Assembly (NCBI GenBank): GCA_020635905.1
Contig: JACJYV010000001.1
Location: forward strand, 1,054,001 to 1,118,000
From: Bacteroidia bacterium
GTDB taxonomy: Bacteria; Bacteroidota; Bacteroidia; J057; JADKCL01
Reading direction: 5' to 3'
Length of the DNA: 64,000 nt
Part shown: positions 50,732 to 60,963 of the stretch, in pieces
How the letters are laid out: every line of letters begins with the position of its first letter
How positions within the stretch are numbered: the first letter of the stretch is position 1
Notes under the pieces: model-generated
Told to the model about the DNA's origin: nothing
Database searches by the model: none
Seen by the model: only the letters and a program-made list of their open reading frames with translations
Position numbers and translations under genes: made by a program

Positions 50732-53700
50732 ATGAAAAAATTCCTAAAAATCGGCGGCGCCTTATTCCTCCTTCTGCTGGTTGCAGCCATCGTACTGCCC
50801 ATGATCTTCAAAAAAGAGATCAAACAGGCCGTACAAACAGAAATCAACAAAAATATCAATGCTGAGGTCTATTTTGGCGACTTCAGCGTGACCCTCTTCC
50901 GCAACTTTCCCAACATCACCGTAGGTCTGGACAATTTTGGGGTGGTGGGAATTGATCAGTTCAAAGGCGACACCCTGGCCGATATCCAGAGCTTTCGCCT
51001 GGTGCTCGACATCATGAGTGTGATCAAAGGCGAGGAATACAAGCTCAGGAAAATTCTGCTTGATCACCCAAATATCAAAGTGAAGGTGCTCAAAAACGGC
51101 AAAGCCAACTACGACATTGCCAAGGCCGACACCTCCCTGGCCGCAGATACGGCCGCGGTGGATACCACGCCCTCCACTCCCATCAAGATTCAGCTCAGCG
51201 AATACGCGCTGCGCAACGCCAACATCGTTTATAACGATCTTTCTTCTGATATCTACGCCGAAATCAAAAACCTGACCCACACAGGCTCAGGCGACTTTGA
51301 AACTGATCTCTTTGACTTTGAAACCCAAACCCATGCCGACGAAGTCACGGTAAAAATGGAGGGCACCCGTTACCTCAACAAAGCCCTGATCGACATTGAC
51401 CTCAATGTGGCGGTGGATCAGAAAAACAGCATTTATACCCTCAATAAGAACAAATTCGGGCTCAATAACCTCGAGCTCAACCTCAATGGCTGGGTCTCGC
51501 AAAAGGGCGACGACATCGGCATGGATCTCAAATTTGGCACCAACCAAAACCGCTTCAAGAGTATCCTTTCCATGGTGCCCGGCATGTACACCGAGGATTT
51601 CAAAGACATCGAAACGGATGGCACCTTTACCCTGAGTGGCTGGGCCAAAGGCACTTATAACGCAAAATCATTGCCAGGATTTGGGATCGACCTGGGAGTC
51701 GCCAATGGCTATTTCCACTATCCCGACCTCCCCTCTGCTGTTTCCAACATCAATTTTGAACTGAAAGCAGAAACTCCCGACGGAGACCTGAACAAACTCA
51801 AGGTAAATTTCCCCAAATTTCACGCTGAACTCGGCAATAACCCCATTGACGCCAAACTGGTGGCCTCTGGGCTCATGTCTGACAACATCAATGTGGATGC
51901 CGACCTCAAAGCCAAGGTAAATCTGGAAGAAATGGCCACCATGTTTCCCATGGAAGGCCAGGAACTCAAAGGTCAGCTGGACGTAACTGCCACAGCCAAA
52001 GGCATTTATAACGAGAAAAACAGCACTTTCCCCACGGTCAATGCTGACATTGCCCTGGCTGACGGCTACGTGAAATCTGCAGATTTCCCCTCTGCGCTTG
52101 AAAAAATGAGCATGAAAGCCACCATGTCCAACCCCGACGGACAAATGTCTTCCACCTACATCAATGTTTCTCAATTCCACACGGAACTGGACGGGGAACC
52201 CATTGACATGACCCTGGAGGCCCGCAACCTGGACGACGTGGATTTCAAACTTTCGCTCAAGGGCTCCCTGGATCTGGAAAAACTCAATAAAATTTATCCC
52301 CTGGAAGGTACGGAAATGGCAGGCAAAATCGTGGCTGACATACAGACCGCGGGCAAGCAAAGCGACATTGAAGCCGAGCGCTACACCCAGATTCCCACCT
52401 CGGGCAGCATGACCATCAGCAACCTTTCCTACAAGGATGCAGACATTCCCCAGGGCGTGAAAATTACCCAGGGAAAAGTGACTTTCACCCCTCAGAAACT
52501 CAATATCGAGCAATTCAAGGGCTTTTTGGGCCACAGCAACGTGGATATCAAAGGTTCGCTGGACAATTATCTGGCTTATGCCCTGGTGGAAGGCGAGGAA
52601 ATCCGCGGCAATATGACCCTGGTTTCCACTCTCTTTGATGTGAACGAGTGGATGAGTGCCGACGAATCAGAAGGCGAGGCCGCCGCTCCCGCAGAAGGAC
52701 AGGACGAAGAAATGTCTGTTTTTGAGGTACCCAAGGGGATTGATTTTGTGTTTAATGCGACCTTGTCCAAAGTATTGTATGATAATCTGGTGCTGAAAAA
52801 TCTGGTGGGTCAAATCATCATGCGCAACCAGGAAGTGCGTTTTGAGCAGGTTGGATTTCAGACGCTGGGCGGCCAGTTCAAACTGGGTGGCTCCTACAAC
52901 ACGGCCGACATTACCAAACCCGCCTACAACCTCGACATGAATCTGGTTGGGCTCGATGTACAGGAAACCTTCACGGCCTTCAACACCGTGCAAAAACTGG
53001 CTCCTGTGGCCAAATTTGTCAATGGTAAATTCAATTCTGCCTTCAAACTCAACGGGATCCTGGGTCAGGACATGATGCCCGACATGGCCACCATCACGGG
53101 CGACGGAAACGCCATGATGCTCAATTCCAAAGTTTCCAACCTCAAAATCCTGGACGAAATTGCCAGCAAAACCAAGCTGAATAATTTCAAGGAAATGGAC
53201 ATCAGCGATACCAAATTCTGGTTCAAGATCGAAAACGGCAAGCTTAAGGTAGAACCCTTTGATGTAAAAGCTGGCTCCACCAAAATGAATATTGGTGGTT
53301 CAAATGCCCTCGATGGCGCCATCGACTATCTGGTGAAACTGGACGTGCCCGCCGGGGCCGCTGGCGCACAGGCCATTGGCGCACTTTCCAGCCTGACCGG
53401 CAAGTCTCTGGGTGGCGGCGAAAATGTAAAAATCGACCTGGGACTGGGCGGCACTTTCGACAAACCTAAGATCACCTCTGTGGGTGGCGAACTCACGGAC
53501 GGGGTCAAGGGCGCGGTGGAAGACAAAGTGGACGAAGTCAAAGACCAGGTGCAGGACAAGATCGACGAGACCAAGGAAGACCTGCAGAAAAAGCTGGATG
53601 ACGAGAAAAAACGCCTTCAGGATGAAGTTGACGCCAAGAAAAAGGAAGCTGAAGCCAAGTTGAACGCTGAAAAAGAACGTCTTCGCAAAGAAGCTGAAGC

Positions 53701-53827
53701 CAAGAAAAAGGCCGAAGAAGAGCGCCTGCGTCTGGAAGCTGAGAAAAAGAAAAAGGAAGCTGAAGACAAGGCCAAAAAAGAATTGGAAAAATTGAAGGAT
53801 AAAAATAAACTTCCCTGGAAGAAATAA
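50732..53827 (+). CDS. AsmA-family envelope protein with charged coiled-coil tail
   Basis: 1031 aa, ATG at 50732. An N-terminal membrane anchor (IGGALFLLLLVAAIVLPMIF) precedes a very long periplasmic beta-rich region with AsmA features (VYFGDFSVTLFRNFPNITVGLDNF-like N-terminus). From about 280 to 640 come two to three repeats of SDNINVDADLKAKVNLEEMA.. / PTVNADIALADGYVKSADFPS, which also contain FPMEGQELKGQL / YPLEGTEMAGKI. The last 100 residues are almost only Lys, Glu, Asp and Ala (a coiled coil). AsmA-like proteins bridge the envelope and are linked with phospholipid transport to the outer membrane. The tail is an unusual addition. Monocistronic, followed by mutL after 38 bp. Confidence 0.88.
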   Translation: MKKFLKIGGALFLLLLVAAIVLPMIFKKEIKQAVQTEINKNINAEVYFGDFSVTLFRNFPNITVGLDNFGVVGIDQFKGDTLADIQSFRLVLDIMSVIKGEEYKLRKILLDHPNIKVKVLKNGKANYDIAKADTSLAADTAAVDTTPSTPIKIQLSEYALRNANIVYNDLSSDIYAEIKNLTHTGSGDFETDLFDFETQTHADEVTVKMEGTRYLNKALIDIDLNVAVDQKNSIYTLNKNKFGLNNLELNLNGWVSQKGDDIGMDLKFGTNQNRFKSILSMVPGMYTEDFKDIETDGTFTLSGWAKGTYNAKSLPGFGIDLGVANGYFHYPDLPSAVSNINFELKAETPDGDLNKLKVNFPKFHAELGNNPIDAKLVASGLMSDNINVDADLKAKVNLEEMATMFPMEGQELKGQLDVTATAKGIYNEKNSTFPTVNADIALADGYVKSADFPSALEKMSMKATMSNPDGQMSSTYINVSQFHTELDGEPIDMTLEARNLDDVDFKLSLKGSLDLEKLNKIYPLEGTEMAGKIVADIQTAGKQSDIEAERYTQIPTSGSMTISNLSYKDADIPQGVKITQGKVTFTPQKLNIEQFKGFLGHSNVDIKGSLDNYLAYALVEGEEIRGNMTLVSTLFDVNEWMSADESEGEAAAPAEGQDEEMSVFEVPKGIDFVFNATLSKVLYDNLVLKNLVGQIIMRNQEVRFEQVGFQTLGGQFKLGGSYNTADITKPAYNLDMNLVGLDVQETFTAFNTVQKLAPVAKFVNGKFNSAFKLNGILGQDMMPDMATITGDGNAMMLNSKVSNLKILDEIASKTKLNNFKEMDISDTKFWFKIENGKLKVEPFDVKAGSTKMNIGGSNALDGAIDYLVKLDVPAGAAGAQAIGALSSLTGKSLGGGENVKIDLGLGGTFDKPKITSVGGELTDGVKGAVEDKVDEVKDQVQDKIDETKEDLQKKLDDEKKRLQDEVDAKKKEAEAKLNAEKERLRKEAEAKKKAEEERLRLEAEKKKKEAEDKAKKELEKLKDKNKLPWKK

Positions 53828-53865
53828 GGGAATTTGGATCAAATTGAGAAACCCAAAAGGTCTGG

Positions 53866-55719
53866 ATGCAGCATTTGATAAAATTATTGCCAGATAACCT
53901 GGCCAACCAGATTGCGGCGGGAGAAGTCGTACAGCGGCCCGCCTCAGTAGTCAAGGAGTTGATGGAAAATGCGGTGGATTCGGGGGCGGATGAAATCAGC
54001 CTTTCCATCAAAGATGCGGGCAAAGCCCTGGTTCAGGTTTCAGACAATGGCTGCGGCATGACCTCTCAGGATGCCCGCATGAGTTTTGAGCGGCACGCGA
54101 CCTCCAAAATCAGTACCACAGACGACCTCTTCAACATTCGTACCCTGGGTTTCAGGGGCGAAGCCCTGGCCTCCATCGCGGCCGTTGCTCAGGTCAACCT
54201 GAAAACCCGTCCGCACGACCAGGAACTGGGTACAGAGATCGAGATTGCGGGCAATGACATCAAACGCCAGGAGCCAGTGCTGGCTCCTGCAGGTTCGTGC
54301 CTGACCGTGAAAAACCTGTTTTTCAACGTGCCTGCCCGCCGTAACTTCCTGAAAAGCAATCCCGTGGAGACCCGCCACATCCTGAATGAATTCATTCGGG
54401 TGGCCCTGGCCTATCCGCGCATTGCCTTCAGCTTTCACCACAACGATTCCCTGGTCTATGACCTGCCCCGCACCACGCTGGAGGAGCGAATCGTGGCGCT
54501 TTTTGGCAAGGATCTGGAAGGAAATCTGGTGGAAGTGGGCGATCAGACGCCTTATGTAAACATCTTTGGCTTCATTGGGCGGCCAGAGGCGGCCCGCAAA
54601 GCCCGCGGCGAGCAATTTTTCTTTGTAAACCGCAGGTTTATCAAATCCAATTACCTCAACCACGCCATCAGCCAGGCATTTGAAGGGATGATTCCCAAGG
54701 ATAAATTCCCTTTCTATTGCCTTTACATTGACATTGAGCCCCAGCACGTGGACATCAACATTCATCCCACCAAAACGGAGGTGAAATTTGACGATGAGCG
54801 CACCGTTTATGGGCTCATGCACAGCATAGTGAAACGCGGACTGGGTGGTTTGCACGATCTGCCCAGGTTTCAGGAAGAGGAAGAAGACGAAAGCGCCATT
54901 GCGGGCATCATTCGCAATACGCCCCCTCCCAAAATGGAAGGACTGACCATTGGCCAGAGCAGGCCTGGTTTTCAGGGAAATTCCACTTCCTACGGAAATT
55001 ATCAGCCTCAGACCCGTCAGGATACCCGTGGATGGGAACAATTATTTGAAACGCCCGCCTTCAACCGCGAAAAAAGCGAGCCCCAAACCGAACGTCCCCA
55101 GCCTGAAACGGTGGGTATGTTCAGGCAATCTGAAATCAGCGATGAAGGATTTATCGTGCAGTTGCAAAATCGCTACATCCTCTCCCAGATCAAGTCGGGT
55201 CTGGTGATTATTGATCAGAATTTCGCCCACCAACGCATTCTGTTTGAGACCTTTATGCAGGCAGGCAGCCGCCCTCCCCTGGCCAGTCAGCAAATGCTGT
55301 TCCCCAAAAGCATCACCTTTGCCCCGGGCGATTTTGTGGTGATTCAGGAAATGCAACACGAACTGCGGCACCTGGGCTTTGATCTCAAAGAATTCGACAA
55401 CCACACCATGATTCTGCATGGATTGCCTTCTGAAATCAGTCCCTCGCATGCAGAGGCCCTTTTTGAGGAGATCATTGCAGGCATCCGCGAAGCAGACGAA
55501 TCTGACTTCAAACAAAAACTGTACGAAAGTCTGGCCCGCGCCATTGCCGTAAACGGAGCCGTTCAGGTCGGGAAAAAGCTGAATCCCAGCGAAATGCGCC
55601 GTCTGGTGGATGAACTTTTCCAATGTGAACTCCCGGCCGTATCCCCCAGCGGAAAACCCACGTACAAGATGCTGGGTTTAGACGAACTGGCCCAACATTT
55701 TCAACGACAACAAGGTTAA
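53866..55719 (+). CDS. mutL: DNA mismatch repair protein MutL
   Basis: 617 aa, ATG at 53866 (MQHLIKLLPDNLANQIAAG). GHKL ATPase motifs are complete: VVKELMENAVDSGA (Mg-binding Glu/Asn), VSDNGCGM, RHATSKI and GFRGEALASIAAV. The S5 fold follows (NVPARRNFL, VDINIHPTKTEVKF). A Ser/Pro/Gln linker (about 345-430) leads to the dimerisation domain. There the endonuclease motif DQHA(x2)E reads DQNFAHQ (near 449), and the zinc-binding C-P-H near the end reads SPSGKPT, so nicking activity is doubtful. MutL acts with MutS in mismatch repair. The rhomboid gene follows after 6 bp. Confidence 0.96.
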   Translation: MQHLIKLLPDNLANQIAAGEVVQRPASVVKELMENAVDSGADEISLSIKDAGKALVQVSDNGCGMTSQDARMSFERHATSKISTTDDLFNIRTLGFRGEALASIAAVAQVNLKTRPHDQELGTEIEIAGNDIKRQEPVLAPAGSCLTVKNLFFNVPARRNFLKSNPVETRHILNEFIRVALAYPRIAFSFHHNDSLVYDLPRTTLEERIVALFGKDLEGNLVEVGDQTPYVNIFGFIGRPEAARKARGEQFFFVNRRFIKSNYLNHAISQAFEGMIPKDKFPFYCLYIDIEPQHVDINIHPTKTEVKFDDERTVYGLMHSIVKRGLGGLHDLPRFQEEEEDESAIAGIIRNTPPPKMEGLTIGQSRPGFQGNSTSYGNYQPQTRQDTRGWEQLFETPAFNREKSEPQTERPQPETVGMFRQSEISDEGFIVQLQNRYILSQIKSGLVIIDQNFAHQRILFETFMQAGSRPPLASQQMLFPKSITFAPGDFVVIQEMQHELRHLGFDLKEFDNHTMILHGLPSEISPSHAEALFEEIIAGIREADESDFKQKLYESLARAIAVNGAVQVGKKLNPSEMRRLVDELFQCELPAVSPSGKPTYKMLGLDELAQHFQRQQG

Positions 55720-55725
55720 TCCCCT

Positions 55726-56376
55726 ATGTTCAACAGACTTACACCCGTAGTCCTCAATCTGATCATCCTCAATGCGTTGGTTTTTCTTGTGGTGAATGTT
55801 ATGCATCCTGAATGGATTGACTGGATGGCACTTTGGAAAACTAATCTCATTTTTGACCGCCCGTATGGAGGAGGGGTACAGCAATTCAGACCCTATCAGA
55901 TTGTTTCCCACTTCTTTACCCACGGAAGCCTGATGCACATTGGGTTTAATATGTTTGCCCTGGCAAGTATCGGATCCATGATCGAGATGGTGTTGGGCTC
56001 CCGCAGGTTTCTGGAATTTTACCTGTTTACTGGCATAGTCTCCGGAATTATGGTTGCTTTATTCGACCCCAGTTTTAATCCTGTTGTGGGAGCTTCTGGT
56101 GCAATTTCTGGAGTTTTGGTAGCCTTTGCTTTTTACTTTCCCCGTCAGAAACTGCAAATAATGTTTATCCCTGTTGGAATTCCCGCCCGTAATTTTGCCT
56201 GGGGTTTGGCGGGAATTTCACTGTTTTTTGTGGTGCTGGATTATCTGCATATTTCAGACGGCGGCGGAGTTTCTCACTTTGGCCACCTGGCGGGCATGGG
56301 AGCCGCGGTTTTGTACGCATTTGTGAATAAATTACTGAATCGTTTCAATAATGGCCCTCAAAACCCCTGGCGATGA
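55726..56376 (+). CDS. Rhomboid-family intramembrane serine protease
   Basis: 216 aa, ATG at 55726. Six membrane helices. Catalytic Ser124 is in GASGAISG and His187 in SHFGHLAGMGAA, and the HGSLMHIGFNMFAL segment holds the conserved His/Asn of helix 2. All active-site parts are present, so it should cleave membrane proteins. The stop overlaps the next ATG as ATGA; the partner is a rhomboid-like protein without the His. The cluster mutL-rhomboid-rhomboid-like is probably one transcript. Confidence 0.94.
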   Translation: MFNRLTPVVLNLIILNALVFLVVNVMHPEWIDWMALWKTNLIFDRPYGGGVQQFRPYQIVSHFFTHGSLMHIGFNMFALASIGSMIEMVLGSRRFLEFYLFTGIVSGIMVALFDPSFNPVVGASGAISGVLVAFAFYFPRQKLQIMFIPVGIPARNFAWGLAGISLFFVVLDYLHISDGGGVSHFGHLAGMGAAVLYAFVNKLLNRFNNGPQNPWR

Positions 56377-57275
56377 ATTCATTCATTGAACAGCTAAGGA
56401 AAAATAACCCCGGGATATTCTGGCTTCTGGCCGCTTCCCTGGGCTTTACTTTGGTTGGATTGATGCTGGATCTCATTCACAAGCCCGGCCCGGCAGATTG
56501 GGGCTGGAACGCCTGGCTGATGCTCCCTTCCAGGTTTGAGCAAACCATTCGTCAGCCCTGGGGCATATTCACCTATGCTCTGATTACCCCCCTGAACGGC
56601 AAAACCCTGATTGGATTTGCCTTTAATTTATACTTCATTTATCAGTTTGGGCGAATTCTGCAATCATTTATTGGAGAAAGGCGGGTGCGGGCCCTTATCA
56701 TTTTTGGCATCCAGTTCATCGCCATTCTGGCTGTGGTCATTTGCACGGTGATGCCAGGTGCAAAATTAGGAAATCAATTCATTTTTGGTCTTTCAGGCAT
56801 TTCTGTCGCCCTGATTACAGCCTCCATTACCCTATCGCCCAAATACCCGCTGCAACTGATGTTTTTGGGCCAGGTTGCCCTAATTTGGGTGGGCCTGATC
56901 CTGATCGTGCTGAAGTTTGTCAGTGGAAATACCCTGGTTACTGATCCTGTGACCCATGGAATAATGCTCAACTGGCCTGAAATGGCCTCCTTGGTTTCGG
57001 GAGTTACGGTTGGATTTGGTTACATCAAACTGGCCCAGGCTGGTTATGACATTCCCCTAAAATTGCTCGTTTTCTTCGAAAATATCATCTTTCCCCGTCA
57101 GGAAAAACCCAAAATCAAGGTCGTTTACCGCAAACCAGAGACTCAGCAGAAGGAAGAGGAAATTGATCCCAACGACATCGACCGCATTCTGGACCGCATC
57201 AACGAAGTGGGTTATGAAAAACTTACCCGCCGCGAAAAGGAGATTCTGGCCGGGCTGGGGGAAGATGAAAAATGA
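56373..57275 (+). CDS. Rhomboid-like pseudoprotease with C-terminal DUF6576-like tail
   Basis: 300 aa, coupled to the active rhomboid gene by ATGA. About six to seven membrane helices in the rhomboid arrangement (FNLYFIYQFGRIL as helix 2, FIFGLSGISVALITAS as helix 4). The GLSG Ser is kept. In the last helix the HFGHLAG box is replaced (MASLVSGVTVGFGYI), so the catalytic His is missing and protease activity is unlikely. The cytosolic tail (EIDPNDIDRILDRINEVGYEKL, TRREKEILAGLGE) is a short helical domain I know from Bacteroidota rhomboids. It may present substrates to the active partner (inference). Confidence 0.85.
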   Translation: MNSFIEQLRKNNPGIFWLLAASLGFTLVGLMLDLIHKPGPADWGWNAWLMLPSRFEQTIRQPWGIFTYALITPLNGKTLIGFAFNLYFIYQFGRILQSFIGERRVRALIIFGIQFIAILAVVICTVMPGAKLGNQFIFGLSGISVALITASITLSPKYPLQLMFLGQVALIWVGLILIVLKFVSGNTLVTDPVTHGIMLNWPEMASLVSGVTVGFGYIKLAQAGYDIPLKLLVFFENIIFPRQEKPKIKVVYRKPETQQKEEEIDPNDIDRILDRINEVGYEKLTRREKEILAGLGEDEK

Positions 57276-57354
57276 TACTCTCGAAGGGGTTCTCTCTCTG
57301 CAAAATAAAAATGCTGAATTGACGTAAGAATAGAGGCCAGTTTTTGGTCCAATG

Positions 57355-57386
57355 TTTGATAAAAGGGGATTAAATCATTTATTTTG
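57355..57386 (+). promoter_or_regulatory. Promoter of the OmpA/PD40 gene
   Basis: TTTG at 57355-57358, 21-bp spacer, TATTTTG at 57380-57386, 20 bp before the ATG at 57407. This is close to the Bacteroidota -33 / -7 pattern. Confidence 0.45.
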
Positions 57387-57406
57387 CGTAAATCCCACGA
57401 ATAGAG

Positions 57407-59416
57407 ATGAGGAATATTTTTACCCTGTTTTTGATATTGATTTTTGGTGGTACAGGCGTATATGCTCAGGAGGTGCTGTGGGCTTCTAAAGTGTTGGGAT
57501 TTTCTTCGCAGTACGAGGATAAGAAGTTTTCAGCCGAACAAATTCTGGGCAAACCCGACGTTTTGCCCGAATACAAGGACAGTCCCTGCGCCTGGTCTCC
57601 TTTCAAAGACCAGAACAAGGAGGAGGACTGGATCAAGGTGGGCTATCAGAAACCCATGCGCATCAGGCAGGTAGCCATTGCAGAAAGCCACAACCCCGGG
57701 GCGGTCACTCGTGTCTATCTCTACGACAATGCGGGAAAAGAGTACCAGGTTTATCAGGAGGAAAATATCCAAACCCTGCCTGACCGGGGCCGCATGCTGC
57801 GCATTACCTTTCCCCTGACCCGTTATGAAGTGGTGGCGGTAAAAATCGTATTGAATACCTTTGATGTACTGGGATTCAACCACATAGATGCAATTGGCAT
57901 TTCCTCTTCAGAAGTGCCCGTCAATGCGACCATCAATATTGCCGAAAATCTGGAGTTTGACGGCAAGCCACAGAATCTGGGTACGGGAGTCAATTCAAGG
58001 TATGATGAAATCATGCCCATCATTTCACCCGACGGAAAAACCCTTTACTTTGACCGCAAAGACCATCCTGAAAATACAGAAAACAAGAAAAACGACGACA
58101 TCTGGGTGTCTGTGATCTCAGAAAGCGGGCTTTGGTCGCGGGCCGAAAATATCGGGGATCCCCTGAATAATGCCGGCCACAATTTCCTTTCAGCCATCAC
58201 CCCTGATGGCAATACGGCCCTGCTGGGCAACGTGTACGAGCCAGACGGCTCCATGTCGTCGGGCCTCTCCATCAGCCACACCACCAAAGACGGCTGGGCA
58301 TTTCCCAAGAAAATCACGATCGAGAATTACTACAACAAAAACCGTTACTCAGAATTTCACATGGGCGCCGACGGGCGCACCATCATCATGGCCATTGAGC
58401 GCCTGGATACTGAGGGAGGCAAAGACCTCTATGTTTCCTTCAAAAAGGCCGACGGCCGCTGGAGTGAGCCCATCAATCTGGGCCCGACCGCCAATTCTGC
58501 CAACACGGAAATGTCCCCCTTCCTCGCTGCAGATGGCAAAACCATTTACTATTCCTCCAACGGATTCAGTGGCTACGGCAGCCACGACATGTACATGATC
58601 CGTCGCCTCGACGATACCTGGCAGACCTGGACCGAGCCCCAGAATCTGGGTCCCATGATCAATTCCTCCAACTGGGACGCTTATTATTCCATTCCTGCCT
58701 CGGGCGATTATGCCTACTTTTCCTCAGAAAATCACTCCATTGGCAAAACCGACATTTTCCGCATCAAATTACCCAAAGAGCTCAAACCCGATCCTGTGGT
58801 ACTGGTTTTTGGAAAAGTGCTGGACAAAGAAACCAAAGAGCCCATAGTTGCGGAAATTGTGTACGAAACCCTGAAAGACGGCAAGGAAATTGGCACGGCT
58901 TACAGTTCGCCCACTACGGGAGAGTATAAAATCGTCTTGCCTGCAGGGGAAAAATATGGCTTTCGGGCCAAGGGCAAAAATTACCTTTCTGTGAATGAAA
59001 ACCTGGATCTGACCTCCATCACGGAATACGACGAAGTGCAATTCGACCTTTTCCTTGTGCCCATGCGCAAAGGCGAGACTGTGGTGCTCAACAACATTTT
59101 CTTCTCCCCTTCCAGTTCCCAACTGACCTCAGATTCCTACCCTGAGCTCAACCGCGTGGTGGATTTGCTCAATGAAAATCCCTCCGTGACCATTCAGGTT
59201 TCTGGTCACACCAACAACAGCTGTACGGAGGAATATTGTAAAAAGCTCTCCACAGCCCGGGCCCAGTCCGTTTATAATTACCTGATTTACAAAGGGATTC
59301 CCAAAGACAGACTCGACTTCAAGGGTTACGGGAGCCGCCGTCCCATCGCAAGCAACGAAACCGCAGAAGGAAAACGTATCAATCGCAGGGTGGAATTTAC
59401 CATCATTGGAATCTGA
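57407..59416 (+). CDS. OmpA-family protein with PD40 propeller
   Basis: 669 aa. The signal peptide ends VYA-QE. Residues about 25-165 are a discoidin/galactose-binding-like domain ([19 protein letters not shown]). Residues about 185-460 are PD40/WD40-like propeller blades ([38 protein letters not shown]). A carboxypeptidase-regulatory-like strand set ([20 protein letters not shown]) follows. The last 110 residues are an OmpA/MotB domain ([44 protein letters not shown]) that binds peptidoglycan. This composition is like the PorE/T9SS-associated OmpA proteins and links outer membrane and cell wall. Role in T9SS is possible but unproven. Confidence 0.9.
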   Translation: MRNIFTLFLILIFGGTGVYAQEVLWASKVLGFSSQYEDKKFSAEQILGKPDVLPEYKDSPCAWSPFKDQNKEEDWIKVGYQKPMRIRQVAIAESHNPGAVTRVYLYDNAGKEYQVYQEENIQTLPDRGRMLRITFPLTRYEVVAVKIVLNTFDVLGFNHIDAIGISSSEVPVNATINIAENLEFDGKPQNLGTGVNSRYDEIMPIISPDGKTLYFDRKDHPENTENKKNDDIWVSVISESGLWSRAENIGDPLNNAGHNFLSAITPDGNTALLGNVYEPDGSMSSGLSISHTTKDGWAFPKKITIENYYNKNRYSEFHMGADGRTIIMAIERLDTEGGKDLYVSFKKADGRWSEPINLGPTANSANTEMSPFLAADGKTIYYSSNGFSGYGSHDMYMIRRLDDTWQTWTEPQNLGPMINSSNWDAYYSIPASGDYAYFSSENHSIGKTDIFRIKLPKELKPDPVVLVFGKVLDKETKEPIVAEIVYETLKDGKEIGTAYSSPTTGEYKIVLPAGEKYGFRAKGKNYLSVNENLDLTSITEYDEVQFDLFLVPMRKGETVVLNNIFFSPSSSQLTSDSYPELNRVVDLLNENPSVTIQVSGHTNNSCTEEYCKKLSTARAQSVYNYLIYKGIPKDRLDFKGYGSRRPIASNETAEGKRINRRVEFTIIGI

Positions 59417-59439
59417 CCTGCCCACTTTCACACACCTAT

Positions 59440-60963
59440 ATGGACCAGCTTCACATTCAAAACACGCTCACCAAAAAGAAAGAGCTATTTGTCCCGCTCA
59501 ATGCCCCTTTTGTAGGCATGTATGTGTGCGGGCCCACCGTATATAGTGACCCTCACCTTGGCAACGCCCGTCCGGCCATCACCTTTGACCTGGTCAACCG
59601 CTACCTGCGCCACCTGGGCTACAAAGTGAGGTATGTGAGAAATATCACGGACGTGGGTCACCTTGAAAACGACGGTGACGCAGGCGAAGACAAACTCCAG
59701 AAAAAAGCCCGGGTGGAACAGGTGGAGCCCATGGAAATGGCCCATTTTTATACCAGCCTCTACCAGGATCTGATGAGGAAACTCAACGTCAGACGTCCTG
59801 ATATTGAGCCTACTGCGAGCGGTCACATTCCCGAACAGATCGAAATCGTGGAAAACATCATGAAAAACGGATATGCCTACGAATCAAATGGTTCCGTTTA
59901 CTTTGATGTGCCCAAATACAACCAGGAATTCAATTACGGCAAACTTTCGGGCCGCAATCTGGATGATTTCATTGCCGGGGGTGGGGAAAGGATCTCAGAA
60001 GAGCAATTGGAAGAAAAACGCCATCCTGCGGATTTTGCCCTTTGGAAAAATGCTCCCCCTGAGCATATCATGAAATGGCACTCTCCCTGGGGAGTTGGAT
60101 TTCCGGGCTGGCATGTGGAATGTACTGCTATGAGTACCAAATATTTGGGTAAAAAATACGACATCCACGGAGGTGGAATGGATTTGGTCTTCCCGCACCA
60201 CGAAGCCGAGGTTTGCCAGTCAAATGCAGCCATTGGGGACTCGCACAGCCACGATCTGGACGAAGCCAAATACTGGATGCACAATAACATGATCACCCTG
60301 AACGGGAAGAAAATGAGCAAGTCTCTGGGGAATAATATCACCATTGGTGAGTTGTTCACAGGGAAGCATCCCCTGCTGGCCCAGCCTTATTCTCCCATGA
60401 CGATTCGTTTTTTCATGTTGCAGGCACACTACGGCGGCACCCTGGATTTCTCCAATGAAGCTTTGCAAGCAGCCGAAAAAGCCCTCAAAAGGGTCACGGA
60501 TGCCTTTCAGCGCCTCAATGGAATGCATTTCAAAGCTGGCATGCCCATGGCCCATGACCCGGAAAAGGAAGCCCTGCTGAAAAATTTTGAACAGGATGCC
60601 CGCGCGGCCATGAACGACGACTTCAATTCAGCCAAAGTGATTGCCCGCATGTTTGAGGTTGTGCCAGTGATCAATTCGATCCACGCTGGAAATGCACTCC
60701 CCACAGACGTGAATACCCTGCACGACTTCCGCGTTGCCTTCAATACCTGGTACACGGATATTTTAGGGTTAATTCCTGAAGAGACAGCGGGAAATGTGGA
60801 TTCCAAAACGGAGGAATTGATGGCCCTGATCATTGAATTGCGCAAGACGGCCCGCGAAGAAAAAAACTGGGGCCTTTCTGACAAAATCAGAGACGGTCTG
60901 GCCGCATTGAAAATCAAAGTAAAAGACACGCCCCATGGCACAGAATGGAATGTTGAAGATTAA
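59440..60963 (+). CDS. cysS: Cysteinyl-tRNA synthetase
   Basis: 507 aa, ATG at 59440. Class I synthetase. The HIGH-type motif is in [13 protein letters not shown], with the zinc Cys in MYVCGPTVY just before it; other zinc ligands are in WHVECTAMS and FPHHEAEV. The KMSKS loop is [17 protein letters not shown]-type helical domain forms the last 130 residues. It charges tRNA-Cys with cysteine in the cytosol. Slightly longer than the E. coli enzyme (461). The last 14 bp overlap the following lipoprotein gene. Confidence 0.97.
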   Translation: MDQLHIQNTLTKKKELFVPLNAPFVGMYVCGPTVYSDPHLGNARPAITFDLVNRYLRHLGYKVRYVRNITDVGHLENDGDAGEDKLQKKARVEQVEPMEMAHFYTSLYQDLMRKLNVRRPDIEPTASGHIPEQIEIVENIMKNGYAYESNGSVYFDVPKYNQEFNYGKLSGRNLDDFIAGGGERISEEQLEEKRHPADFALWKNAPPEHIMKWHSPWGVGFPGWHVECTAMSTKYLGKKYDIHGGGMDLVFPHHEAEVCQSNAAIGDSHSHDLDEAKYWMHNNMITLNGKKMSKSLGNNITIGELFTGKHPLLAQPYSPMTIRFFMLQAHYGGTLDFSNEALQAAEKALKRVTDAFQRLNGMHFKAGMPMAHDPEKEALLKNFEQDARAAMNDDFNSAKVIARMFEVVPVINSIHAGNALPTDVNTLHDFRVAFNTWYTDILGLIPEETAGNVDSKTEELMALIIELRKTAREEKNWGLSDKIRDGLAALKIKVKDTPHGTEWNVED

